This document shows, piece by piece, positions 1-13,100 of a stretch of 64,000 bases of DNA. Every line of letters starts with the position of its first letter. The first letter of the stretch is position 1. Under the pieces are notes generated by a model. It searched no databases. It saw only the letters and a program-made list of their open reading frames with translations, and was not told where the DNA came from. The stretch comes from Certhia americana (lineage: Eukaryota; Chordata; Aves; Passeriformes; Certhiidae), in contig CM031861.1 of the NCBI GenBank assembly GCA_018697195.1, forward strand, positions 1,786,545 to 1,850,544. Reading direction: 5' to 3'. The position numbers and the translations under genes were made by a program.

Positions 1-3000
1 TCGTTGATATAAAGCAAAAAGATAAGGATGTGGACATGTAAAAGCCTCAAATCACATGGTTGTGTAACTCTCCTGCTGCTTCCCTTTTGGGAACAGCTAA
101 CTCAGAGGTCTTTGTGACTTTTTTTTTTGTTCTACCACTTTCTTAAACATAGTTTATAAGAAAAAAAATCCAAGAGGAAACAAGGAAAAATTAAAAAGTA
201 AACAAGAGAAGGCAGTTTCACTGACATTACTGGTTTCAGGTTGAGCAGGGAAATAGTTGTTCATTTCTTTAGATTTACTCATTGTGTGAATGTAATTTTT
301 AAATTCATTTTAACAACAAAAGTGCTTTTTGCCAGGGAATATTCAGTGGCTATGTATCATTGTGACTACAATGTTAATGTTTGGTTGAATCTTGGAGAAA
401 ATACATTGGTCTCTACAGCAAGTTTTTGGTTCTGATTCTCCTGATCATCAACATCCAGTGAAGAAGCATTGTCTAAATGTGGAAAGGTCACGACACAGTG
501 TGCCAAATTTCAGTGGTAGAAAAGTGATCATTAATTAATTAGTGTTAATTTTTGCAAGATGAGGCAGGGAATTTTAACAGCTGCAACTGAAATTTGAACA
601 GAGGAGGAAGTGGTTTTGTGTCTGAGGGATGTTTTTATTGGTTCAGTCTTTCTTCCCATATTGTTCAGAGTGAGAGACTCAAGCACGGGTTTGGCTATGT
701 GTCCCAGGAATATTAGGGACTTCTGCTGACTCAGAATTCATTGGGTTTGGGGATTGTTTTTATGGCTGTGTTGAAATACATCGAGTGCTTCTTCAAGTCC
801 TTGTGGTGTTTTCTGCTTAATAAAGAGAAGAGAGTGGGTTAGTCAGCATTGGAAGGCAGCAAAGCCAGCAGTTCTCACACAGCTCTCCTCTCTCAGCTCC
901 CAACAAAGAGATTAGGATGTCAGTCTAGCTGAATTAGGACATTAATGTTCTTTGCACTCTTCACCTTTCCTCTTCTATCTTTCTGTAAATAATTCTGAAC
1001 ATGAATTTATTTTGACATTAAATTATTTTCCTTGTTTAATGTGATTAACATAAAATATTCATGGTTTTAAGTCTTTGAAATGCTCTACTCCATGTAAAAA
1101 AAAAGAGGTTTTGTGTTCTGCAACAGAAGGCTTTGACCTCTGCCAAATCAGCACAAGTGAACTGCTTGTAATCCCTGGGTGTTTGCAATTACCAAAGTGG
1201 TTTGGATGGCTTTATTCAGTATTAAATCCTGACATCATTCTTAAGTGCAGAAATCAAACTTGATGTAATTAAGATTATATCAAGAAAACTCTTACAGTTC
1301 ACATATTTTCCAGTAGTCATAATAAAACAAAGTTGTATGATTCATTGCCTACCTGAAGCACTTGTTCTTTCCAATATTGCCAGGCTACTGATGTGTAAAC
1401 AGAAATGTAAATATCTGCTTGTGTCGGTGGGGGGATTGTTTGGGCTTGCACAATGGGGCTGAATCATCTGAGCAGGTCTCCTTGCTCCGTGCTGGGACTT
1501 AACAAACGCTGCTTGGAAGTGCAGCTTCAGAGCACAGGGAGGTCCTTTGGGCTCAATGAAGCTTGTGATTTCCTCCTGTTCCATCCCAGTGGTGATTCCT
1601 AAATCAGCTCTTTTTAGTTCACAGCTCCGTTATTCAGATTCACAGTCAGTAAAAGGTGCTTCTCTTCTAATGCCCTCTGCAAAATTCTGGAATAACTGGG
1701 TTTTACTTAGTACACATGTGAAAAGAGGGGAAAAAAGGAGAGGGCTTTTACAGCACTTTATCCACTGTTTATACAAACTTGTTTTCAGCATCCTTCCACA
1801 TAAAAATGCAGATTGTTATGATTATGAAGTTCCAAAAGCTGTATTATTTTATGAGTATTTTGCAGCCACAGAGTAAAGGCTAGAGTACACAGAATTCTGC
1901 AGCTGCCCACACTTGTTTCAATTCCCATTGTTCAGGGAGCCTGCCTGTGAGTGTTGGGAAAAAGAGGCCATACACATGTAGGGAATTGTTACAAACATTC
2001 CAGCTGCTCCCTTGAGGCAGCAGATTTTTGACTGCATCTCTATATTGCCCCCCCCCCCCCGCAAAATCTCCTTGAACTGTTACAAATTGCCATTCAAGTG
2101 GCTCACTGAATTTGGTGATGCTGCCTTTAGATCTCAGGGGTGATGTCTGTTCTGGGAGAACTATTGGAGAGTGTTAAAGAAGAGCCTAGAGCTCTGAGAT
2201 TTCAGAAGAGGTACCTGTTCTAGGAGAACTATTGGAAAGTGTTAAAGAAAAGCCAAGAGCAGCAGTCCAGATCTGCAAAGGTGTGGGTGTTACACACTGT
2301 GCATGTGAATATGTAGAGGGTGATTATGGTAAGGTGATTATATTAATGAGTTCCTGTGAAAGCAGCTTGGGACAGCAGATTGCCCAGAACGGAATTGAAC
2401 ATCCGCAAACTCGTGGTGTTGGCAAGCTCCAGAGGAGCACAACTGCAAATTCCACAGAAGCATGGCTTTCATAACAGCAATGTTTACCTTTCTCTGATAA
2501 GCTCAGGACATGTGCCAAGGCTTCAGTTGCATCCTCCTTCTCTGCCTGCTGCAGGTTGTTGTCCGTGCTGGCTCCTGCCTTGTCCCCACACAGAGCCAGA
2601 TCAGAAGTGCAGTGATGATTGCAGTGCCCTCCCAACATTCAGATTGGGTCAGGCTGCTTGGGGCCGGGTGTGGTCAAGCTCTGACCTTCACCAGGGCTGG
2701 ATGGAGATTTATAGCTTCACTGGCTCCTTCCCCATTGTGTGATCACTCTTGATAGAGAATTGAGATGACATTTTTTAAAGGTTTGGTCATAATTTCCCTT
2801 GTTGCAACTTGTGTCTGTAGCCTCTCACCCTTTCCTCATGCACTTGTGAGAAGAGTCTGGCACTGCTGTGTCTGTACCAACTCAGTTGGTAGTTGAAGGC
2901 AGGATTGGGACCCCCATCATTTGCCCTCTCTTCTTTGGGCTGCATAAATGGGGGACTTCTTTGTTTGGGGTTTACATTTTTCCAGCCTGTCAAGACCCCT

Positions 3001-3981
3001 TGAAGTGGCAGCCTTGCCTTCCAGTTTATCAATCCTGCTCCTTGGTTTCACATCATCTGCAAATTTTCTGGGGAGTGGGATTTTCCTTTTCTCTTCCCTC
3101 CACATTATCCCTGAAGTTCTACCAGACCCAAACAGGGTAATTCAGTTTCATGGGTTTTGTTGTTTGGGAAAGTTAATTTAATATCTATAAATTCTGCAAT
3201 CCTTGCTTTATCTTCGCTCTTTAGACGAGCAAGCCCTGCTCCTGTGTGGTTTCAAAAAAAAAAAGGGTACACTGCTACAGTATTTTATTTCAGTGTCAAA
3301 ATTAATAAAATCTTGGAATGCTTTGCCTTCTATTGCTTGCATAAGTGCCCATATGCAAACACCAGTTTGCATTCTGTCACTTATCTGGTTGCTCAGTTTG
3401 TAGTGAAATTTTTATATTAAATCCTTAACCTAGCTATATACTTGAACAGGAAATGGAAACAGTTCTGATGTCTTCATCAGAAGCAGGTTGAGAGGGAGAA
3501 GCCCCCAGATTTTCAAGACTACTTAAATAAGAATGGTTCAGTAAATCAGATGCAGGATGTAGGTACTTGAGGGGAAACCCTTGACTTAGTTTTTCATCAT
3601 GAACAAGTTAAAGGAGAAAGCATCTCCTAAAAAACGAAAGGCACCATGGCACCTATCCTTTCCCCCCTTTTTTTCCTCCTCTTGCCAAGAAACACAATCA
3701 TTCCACGAGCCCACAGAATAAAAACATCCTGAGACACCAGTGCAGGATAAAAGTTAACTGAGCACTCTTCCTCTAGAGGAGGAGGAGACCCAGGTAGGGC
3801 TGAAGAGGGCCAAGGAAAGCTGAGAAGGGAGGAAGGGAGAAGAGGTGTGAGCCCTGCCCAAGGGCTCATTGGCAGGAGAAGGCAGGAACAGGATACGTTT
3901 CAGCTTTTGGGTGGCTCTGGGAGGAGCGAGTGTTTGGATTAAAGAGTCTTGATAAAATTGTTCCCTTCCCTTCCCTCTCAG
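1..3981 (+). other. ANO1: Non-coding sequence upstream of the first ANO1 exon seen
   Basis: Most likely an ANO1 intron, because the exon at 3982 begins in mid-codon. I recognise no exon here. Items seen are a 13-base C run at 2048-2060, a 47-base tandem duplication at 2147-2261 and scattered A/T runs. The short open frames in this stretch have no recognisable protein similarity. Confidence 0.5.
2147..2261. repeat. Two-copy tandem duplication, 68-bp period
   Basis: The segment starting CTGTTCTGGGAGAACTATTG at 2147 recurs from 2215 with a few substitutions over about 47 bases. The 21 bases between the copies are not duplicated recognisably. Confidence 0.85.
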
Positions 3982-4160
3982 ACGCGGACAGTGAGTTTCA
4001 TGGGGTGGATTTTCTGCCAGAAGATCTCAGCGAGGCTCCGGAGGAGACAGGGATGAGGGTGAACAAGAAGTACTCCTGCCTGCCTGCTGAGGAGAAGGGC
4101 ATCCACATCATCAACATCCGAGCAATCGAGGACATTGGCTACGACCAGCACGAGAGCACG
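3982..4160 (+). CDS. ANO1: ANO1 exon with the conserved MRVN start; open upstream of it
   Basis: Acceptor AG is at 3980-3981 after a C/T tract; donor GTGAGT is at 4161. The exon starts with the last two bases of a codon and ends in phase 0. The Met at 4053-4055 opens the motif MRVNKKYS, matching the start of the canonical human protein (residues 1-36 here). The frame stays open for 23 complete codons before that Met, back to the acceptor, including the acidic stretch [14 protein letters not shown]. Either a longer N-terminus is encoded by an upstream exon, or this part is 5' UTR in some transcripts. Confidence 0.93.
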
Positions 4161-7100
4161 GTGAGTAACCACGGCCTGCTGGGTCACAACAGGCACGCTG
4201 CACTTCAACCCTCAGCTTATTTCTCATCCTTTCCACTCCCAGGATGCTCTGGAATCCTCTCCCTCCGTTTTTCCAAGGTGCTGGGAAGGATGGCCACCAG
4301 GCGCAGTCCACGCTGATGCGGTGGGGGTTGCTCTTGGATGTGTGAGAGAGGGAACCTGGTTTAACCTGTAACATAAAAAGGGGCTGGCTCTTCTCAGAGT
4401 AAGGAATCTGGCAATAAGGCTGTGCCAACCTTTGCATCTTCTTGCCAGTGCAGAAAAGAACAGAAGAAAATGTCTAAAATTTCATGCCAAAGCCGTTGTT
4501 AACATAGGTAGCATTAAACTGATCTTCTCCAGCACACAATAGAGATTAGATTTCCAGTATCATTAATTGCTCCTCGGTTAAATTCTTCAGCACAGATTTT
4601 AAAGGAAGTTAGTAATATGAATACCCAGCATGATTACAAGTTGGTTATGTAATTTAAACATAAAAAGAAGTCTATTAAGGTGGAGTGGACTATACAACAG
4701 ATTTGCTGGGGAAAGAGGTACCAGAAAAAGCAATATTGTGCTCGTGCTTAAAATTAGGATGGAGCATGGAGGAATGATTCTGTTATTCAGGGTGTTAAAA
4801 TCCTCCTGCTGTGGTGAAACTGAAATGCCTTTTCTGTCTCATTCACAGCTGAAGAGACATGAGCTTTACATGGTCTAAGTCAATGCAACTCCATTTAAGC
4901 ACAGCAGCACTGCAAGAGAACATCTGGCCCATGAGTATTGTTCAGCATTTATACCCCATCCTTAAAATAATCTTTAATTAATTTCCTTAAAACAGAACTA
5001 AGTTTTTTTTTGGCTTCTTCCTGTTTGCTGTGGGATACAGCTGTTCTCACATATAAATGAATTTGTTGAGGCTTTAGTAGCCACAGTGGTGGTTCAGCCC
5101 CGTTTTCAGAAACTGCTGTTAAATTAATTAGTAAGATCAACATGTCTTAAAAAAAGTTAAACACAATCCAGTTAGTTTCCATTTGTTAATATATTGTTTC
5201 TGTAGAAATTTGCATAAGTGAGCCTGCCACAAGCAGACTGTCAGCTTGCTTTAAAAAAAAATGTTCTGAATTCACAGGTGAATTCACATTAATCATAAAG
5301 CAATTAAAAAGTAATAGTTACTAATTGGTCTTTGATATCAAAGTTATGCTTATGATCTAAAAGAGAATATCTAGGGAAGGCACAAACATTAACAGACTGT
5401 GCCCTGAAGAGTTTGACATGGCTAAATAACCTCCCCTGTTTTCATGGAACAGGGAATAGAGGCAAGAGGACAAAGAGTGAACTCCATGGTGGCTCCAAAT
5501 ACTGTATTGTTTTACTATATATTTACTAACTTGCCCTAAAGCGTTTAGGTTAAATGGGAAAGAGGGATGAGATCCTGAAGGAGAGAGAAGCAGATAGCAA
5601 AGGCTGTCTAAAATAACTTACATTTAGTGTCTTATGTATGAAATAAGCAGGTGTGTACATCCTGAATAGATTTTAACATTTTGCAACAGATGACCAATTG
5701 CTCTCTTTTGGAGGACAAGTCCTTTTCCCTCCATGGAGGATGGACATTTTTCCATAAACTTAAAAGCCAGAGAAGTTCACTGGTCACTGAAAAGCCACTT
5801 CTGTGCCGGGTATTTTTTGTAAAATCAAATGCCAGTAATGAATTTTCTTCTTTTTGTTTTTTTTTTTTTTTTGTTATAATAGTATGTGGGTCTCCAAGGG
5901 TAGAATTGTGAATTGTGCGTGAGGAGCGTTCTAGAAGTAGAAATAAATTGTTTGTTAATACATTTTGTTTGTTTGTTTGTTTCTACAGTTGGCCCTGTGC
6001 ATTTCAGATAAATGCTTGGAAACAAAAGTGTGTTTTAAGCCTTACCTTTCATGTATCTTGCAACGCTTATCCAGCATTAACTCAGGCTGGGAATAAAGCC
6101 ATTGCCACCATCACATTGCATAGTGACATAGGTTTTATAAGTGGGAAAAAGAAGTGGTGAACTCAATAAGCAGTGACCCCACTTCCCTGGCCACTTTCCA
6201 TCGTGTTTTTGGCCGCGCCTCAGGACCAGCTGGCTCCCTTCAGTCTGTATCTAAGATGATCTCTTTCTCAGATGATATGGACTTGCAATGATAGATAAGA
6301 GAAGTGAGAAATGTTTCCACACGATATTAATCTATTTGTCAGAATTGCAGCATTGCAGATGTCATGGGTGGAAAATGACAGACGATCTTAGTGGCGATTA
6401 ACCCCCGAAGGAGAAAACCAAACTCAGCAAGTAGCTGACTTATGAACCAGTGTGCTGGTGATTAGATTAAATCCCAGTCATGCAATCTATTTATTTCTGG
6501 CCAATAAAATCCCAGCTGGCTATCAGTAAAATTAAAGGTGTTAACTCGCAAAAATTTTTGGAGTAGAGCAGCACGAGGACTCCTCCCATCTGCTGGCTGT
6601 CTGGAGAGAGGGCATTGTGTGCTCCAGGGAAAAGGAGCCTTGTTAGGCAAGGATGGTCTGCCCAGTGCTTGTGTTGGGCTGTGCATTCATTAATCTCTCT
6701 CCTTCTCTCCACACCCCCATTCCCCACTTCCAGTTATTAAATTCCCTGTCCAAAAACCCGGATGCTGACTGCAAATACGGGCTCTACTTCAGAGATGGCA
6801 AGAGGAAGGTGGACTACATCCTGGTTTACCACTACAAGAAGTCCTCGGCTGGGAAGACTCTGTCCAGGAGAGCTCAGCAGAATGATGCCAGTGTGCGAAG
6901 CAGCAAGCAGGACCAGCCCCTCCCCGGGAAGGGGGTGCAGCTGGAGATGGGGGACAGTGAGCCTCACATGGATTACCACGAGGATGACAAGAGGTTCCGC
7001 AGGGAGGAGTACGAAGGGAACCTTGTGGAGGCTGGGCTGGAGCTGGAACGCGATGAAGATGTAAGGATCCACTTGAAAGGGTTAAAGATAGAGAGGGTGA

Positions 7101-10100
7101 CTGGTGGCCAGGTCCTGGGGGATGGTGAGCTGTGCCTGTGAACCTGGCTTCGATCAAGGTTGTTGCACAAGCTCAGCTCTTACAGGATTTGATTGCAGTT
7201 CTGGCAATCAGTGCCATCCTCACCCACTGATTTAGCTGGCTGCACAGCAGTGTGCCATGGTGCTGTAAATGCCCTGATGAGGTGAAGTTCCTGACTTTTC
7301 TTGGCCAGGGTTTGTGGCACACCCACCATTGCAACACAGCTGTGTTGTGCTATCTGGAAGTGAGGCTTAAATTGCTCTGAACACTGATCCCAGATTGGTG
7401 GGTTTACAGTATGCAGGGGTTTCAATCCCCTGGTAATTCCAGGGGGGGAAAAAAATCAGATACATCAGTATCTGATCATCAGGCAGTCATCTTTATTCCT
7501 CAATATAGGCTTGAGGAGAATTACATTTGTTCAGGAGGCTCTGGTCCATGCTCCTGATGGAGCACATGGGTCTGTGTTACAGTTTGCTCTTTCCATTCTT
7601 AGATGTGAACAGTACAGCTTGTAACTTCTTCCACCTGCACCCTGAAAACAGGATATTCTATTAAAAGCCCATTAGACTGTGTAAAAAATGAGGTATGTGA
7701 AGTGCTGCCAGTGTGTGATTAGTAGAAATAGACAGAGCAGTATTCATTTCAAAGAAAGCTGCTACAATTATCTGACCCAACCAATGTGCCTCAGACTCCC
7801 AAGAGAGAGGGTAAACATTTATGCTGGTTTTATTTGCAGGATCTAAAAGTTGAGATAAACATTTTGACCTGGGAACAGACTGCAAAAAAATAAATCTGTC
7901 ACCTATTACTCACAAATTACAGACATTTATATCTTTTATGTATTAGCTATATGTAATATATATACTTAACAAGGTACAATGCAAGAAAACCCCAAAACCT
8001 TTTCCCTCTCTGTGTCCCAGTGAAAATCAGACTTGCTTTCTGTTCAGCTTGCAGGCTCCTGTGACAAACAGGGAGTTTGCCTGTGCCAGGTCATAGATAT
8101 TAAAATCCTTTGCCAGATGGGAGGTTCTACCTGTGACATGTAATATGATTTCAAATGATGCAGAAGGGCTCAGGGGTCAAGCCAGAACACTGAAAAAAGG
8201 GAATCCTGTCCCTTCAGTGCAAGACACCAAACCACATGAGATAGAAGCGTAGAGATGAAAGCAACACTCAGGGATTTGCATCAGCTTCCACAACCAGTAC
8301 ATCCATGTAGGGGGAAAGATCTGCAGTCACTGGGCTTGAAAAGCCACAAAGCTGCATTGGAGACATCACTGATTCCCAAAAGGCAAAGGTTTCTTAAATA
8401 GATGGTGTTTAATAAATCACTTAAGCTCTCCTCAGTGAAATGCCTGGATAGTCACGCACAAAGAGCTGTGGTCAGTGGCTCGATGTCCACAAATAATTGA
8501 TTAAAACAGGCCAGGTTGGACAGGGCTTGGGGCAGCCTGGCCTGTCCATGACAGGAGTGTTGGAACTGGATGATCCCTAAGCTCCCTTCCAAGCCATGGT
8601 ATTGAAAGTTTTGAGATTAATGGCTTTTATCTGACTTACAGAACATGAAACAGAGTTGGGGAAGAAGGTGTAGCCTCATTTATAGTCACCAAAGGAGGAA
8701 TTGAATGGCCAGCTCGTGTGACATGGTCCTCTGAGTAACCAGTTTCTAGAAAGCCAGTGAGAATACAGCTGTGTGAAAGCTATAACAACTGAGTTGGTGC
8801 AGCAGCAAGATTAGAAAGATTCATTAAATTTCTTTTCACTTCTGTTTGCTGAATGCCTCCTAGTTGGAAATCCTTTGCCCAGTGCCTTTGAAACGGCTGC
8901 TCCAGGGGGAGCAAACGTGGGTGTACATGGGAGTGCCAGGAGCAAACATCCATGTCCGTCCCTCTAGAATACAGATCAGAGAATTACTGGGCTTCAGGCA
9001 GACCACTAATATTGCCATTAACTGCTGTCCTCCTTTTGATTTCTTTGGTGGGGTTCTTACTACCGGTTTTCCTAATTATGATGCTTTAATGGAGATATTC
9101 ACATTTGATTCTGAGGCTTCTCCTCAGAGGTGTAGCAGCAGGGACTCTCTCAACCCCAGCAATTACAACACACTCACCAAATCACACCATTTTGGCTGGA
9201 TGCCTCTGTTTCAAATTTAACTGGCTCAGCCTGTATTTGTGTCCACAGTCATTAGCTTTTATTTCCCAAACAGTTTTTATCTGTTTAACCTTGTGGTAAT
9301 TGCTCTGGGAGACCATAGAATTTTTGGAGTCATGTTCTCTAGCAGCTCAGCACAGTGAGGTGTTCAGTGATTGTCCTGTTAAAAGCCAGCTCTCTCAAAT
9401 AAATGAGATTTATCATGTTGGCCCTAATGGACTATTTGTTCCTTAAATATGTATGAATCACAAGGGATAGTGTATTCAATTTCCTCTCATCAGTAACATT
9501 TTCCTCTGCTTTTTTTTTTTTTTTCCTTTTCTTTTTTTAAGACTAAAATCCATGGGATTGGATTTGTAAAAATACATGCACCATGGAATGTATTGTGTCG
9601 AGAGGCAGAATTCCTTAAGCTTAAGATGCCCACAAAAAAGGTGAGTCCTGATTTTCTTGTTTTCCTCATGAAGGCATAGTTTAAACATATGTTCCTCTCA
9701 GAGCACCTTACAAATGCAACTTCTCTTTTCACAAGCATTTTAAAAACAATTAACTGATGTGCACCAGAAATGAAAGTCACAAACGTACTTGCTTGGGGCA
9801 GCAGAGGATAAAAGTGGAAGTAAGAATGGAAATCAAGAATTTCTGGCTGCTACCACTGTCTGTACATGATGAGAGTGATTTCATCCTTGTTTTAAAAGAA
9901 GAGGTTTCAATTGATGGTGAAATTTCTGTGTGCCTTTTGGACATTTTTTTCTCACCTGAAGACTGCTAAAAATGAACACAAGGATAAGAATTTGTCTCTC
10001 TGGGTTTAGTGACTATTCATATACACAGTCAGTCACGTTTGCAGGAGCTGGGGCCACTCTACCACAAAATAAATTACCTTTCAGAATATTTGAAATATCA

Positions 10101-13100
10101 TTAAAGGAATGACAGTGTATTTTCATCAATTCTAAATCACCCGTGATAGATAGATGGATAGATAGCTACCTGCTCAGTGAGCACAGCTCAGAGATGGATT
10201 AATATTTAAACACAGACTAAGTGCAGGTCCCAGACTGCTCAGGGAAGTCCATAATGGAGCAAGAGACATTCTCCAAGCCCAGAATCATTTATTACAACAG
10301 TGAAACCACACTTTTGGTTTGGATTTCATATTAATCCCCATTATTGCCACACTTACCAGGGATTTTAATCAGAAGCACAATTAGATAAAAAAGTCTGTTG
10401 TGAGCCTGTGGTTCCCTAACCCTTTGTTTGACTTTTCCATCCCTTTCTTTCTGGATGATTTCAAGAACACAAACAACACTCCTTCATAGTTTATTGTGAT
10501 ATATTAATCTAATTGCTGGTTTATTCCTTATAGTTCACTCTGACCTGTGGCTAACCAAAAAGCAGTAAATTCTTACTGGTTTGGGTTTTTTTCCTCTTTG
10601 CCCCCTCAGATGTATCAGATCAACCAGACCCACGGCCTCCTGAAAAAGATTAATTCTGTGATTCAAAAAATAACAGAGCCCATCCAGCCAAAAGTAGCAG
10701 AACACAAACCTCAGACAGTGAAACGCCTCTCCTACCCCTTCTCCAGAGAGAAGCAGCACTTGTAAGTGAAAACCTTCCCTAAATGTCCATGCCCACGGTT
10801 CCAGTCTTTCTGACAGCAGATCAGGCACCAGAGGATGAAAGGGAACATGAGCACCAACACTTTGGTGGGCATTGCTGCAAAGAATATTTCCATTTTGCCG
10901 TAAATTTACTTTGAGGGGCTTTTTTTTGTGGCTTGCTGTTGAGGAATGAGTCTTTGCAGAGAAATCTCTGTGTGTTTTAGCTGCTGTTGTGGTATATAAT
11001 GGGTATCTGTATAACTGTACACTTCACCTGTTTGGCTGCAAAAAGGGGATTTATGATGTGGTTTGTAACAGTCTCCTCTCCATATTAAATAAAATGCTCA
11101 GTAAAACTTGTAGCCAGAGATGTGGGTTGATAAATTTCAGAATAATTTCATATATCTGATGTGGGCAGCTGATACAGGTAGTGCCAACCAAGCCTTATCT
11201 TTGAAGTGCCGTGAAGTCAGAGGAGGCTTTGCCATCGATCCCAGATCAGCAAGAACAGCTGTAAATGTGGGTGTAGGGAAAAAACATGCCAAAGCTTCTC
11301 CTCCCCTGGATTGCTCTGCTGCTGCTCTTCCCTGGCTAACATCCCAGAGGAGTCGCTTTGAAGGCTGTGTTTATGGATGTGCCAGCTGGAACAAACAGCA
11401 GACCTAGGGCAGGACCTCTTCCCTGCAGCCACAGGGATTTTAGTGTTTCATCCAGAGATGCAGAGCACTGGTGGGCTCAGGCCAGCCAGTGTGTGTGACA
11501 TCTTGGCTGTCCTTGGGCTTGCAGGAAATGTGTTTTTGTGTTTGCTGAGTGTGGGGTGTTCCTGAAGGTTTTGAGGAGGTCCAAAAGATGCTCCTGAGTG
11601 TAGACATGGATGGGCCTCACACCGTTTGCAGGTGGCTTTTCCAGTGACACCACCTGTGTGTCTGCTGAATGAGGGAGGACACAGCAGCCTCAGGGAAAAT
11701 TAAAGATTATGAGGGGAAATGCAAGGCCAGCAGTGGTCAGGTTAAGTTTTAGCTTTTATATTTTTTAGATTCTGTGCTGTTTTAGTGGGTAGTTCTGGAT
11801 TTCATATTAAGTGCTACTAATCTCTCTTCACAGAGTAGATAGACAAAACAATTTCTTCTCTAGCTTGGGACCAAGGACAGCCAATACAAATTTCAAGTCC
11901 AAGAACAAAAACAACGGTGAAGTGAAAAGAAAAAACAAACAGGATGGAGCTTCATAAATGAAGCTGTAATTGGACAATTAACTCCAACATGCTAATGAAC
12001 CAGAACTTATAAAAGTGTGAGACCTCATGATTGGATGTCCATTTTGTGACCATTTTGGAGTGCATCTTGGGTGTGGTCTAGCTGGACTCCTGTGCTGCCC
12101 AGGTGTACCCATTGATACCTTTTAATAAATCCCTGCTTTATCCTTTTGCTCCATCTGGTCTCTGTTCCAGGTCAGCCTTGATAAGGCATCACAGGGATTC
12201 AACTTAATGAGCATCAACATTCTCTTTTGTGCTGAAAAACCTATAAAGACATAAGACCAGTGAAATGTATAAGCAGCCTCTTTAAATTGTGGGAGTTTGG
12301 TTAGACTTGCTTTTTAACAGATTTCTACAAGCTGCTCTTTAATGTGAGCTCTGAGAGATCCCCAGGAGAAACGAACATATTGAAGGGGTCAACAAGAACA
12401 GGAAATTACTGACTTCTTTTTTTTTTTTTTTTTTGACCTAATGGGCTTCCTTCTAATCTTTTAACAGATTTGATTTGTCTGATAAAGATTCCTTCTTCGA
12501 CAGTAAAACCAGAAGCACTATAGTAAGTACTGCCTATAAATAATTTATGGTGGATATTGCCTCAGTTGTGGTGTTAACAAGCTTTAGTACAATGCCTGTT
12601 CAAGTTTATCTTTCTTAACCAAATGCCAAGGATCTCCTGTGCCATCAGGTACTGAAATTATAAATAATTCCAGATTTAGTGCTGAGTAGTGTTTGATGCT
12701 AACAGGTTGCTGCCTTTTGGAAAATAATTTGGATCTTCTTTCTAGTTCATGGGTAATTTTCTTAGTAGATTTATCACCACCTGGGAATATTTAGATTTTA
12801 CCACTCATTCTGCCCACCAGCTGCCTGCACCCATGAGTGGTTTTACTTCTTGTAACTATACATTGTTCTTTTTGCAAAATGCTGCTAAATATCCTGAGAC
12901 AAATTCCAACAAAACAGACGGCTATTTACAGGGAATATTATTTATAGTTTTTTGGGGGAAATTCTTTGTAATGGTACTGAAAGTGTTGAGATTCACGGCT
13001 TTCATCTGACTTACGGAATACGAAATGGAGTTGGAGAAGAAGGTGTAGCCTCATTTACAGCCACCAAAGGAGGAATTGAAAGGCCAGCTCGTGTGACATC

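Noticed and set aside
6737..7157. Overlapping minus- and plus-strand open frames across the ANO1 exon at 6734
   Set aside because: They are shadows of the coding exon, which matches anoctamin-1 in its own frame.
11834..11959. Exon-like open stretch after a CACAG in the intron where mammals have optional segment b
   Set aside because: The whole stretch lies inside the solo LTR 11734-12191 and recurs in the LTR at 34686-35124, so it is not an ANO1 cassette.
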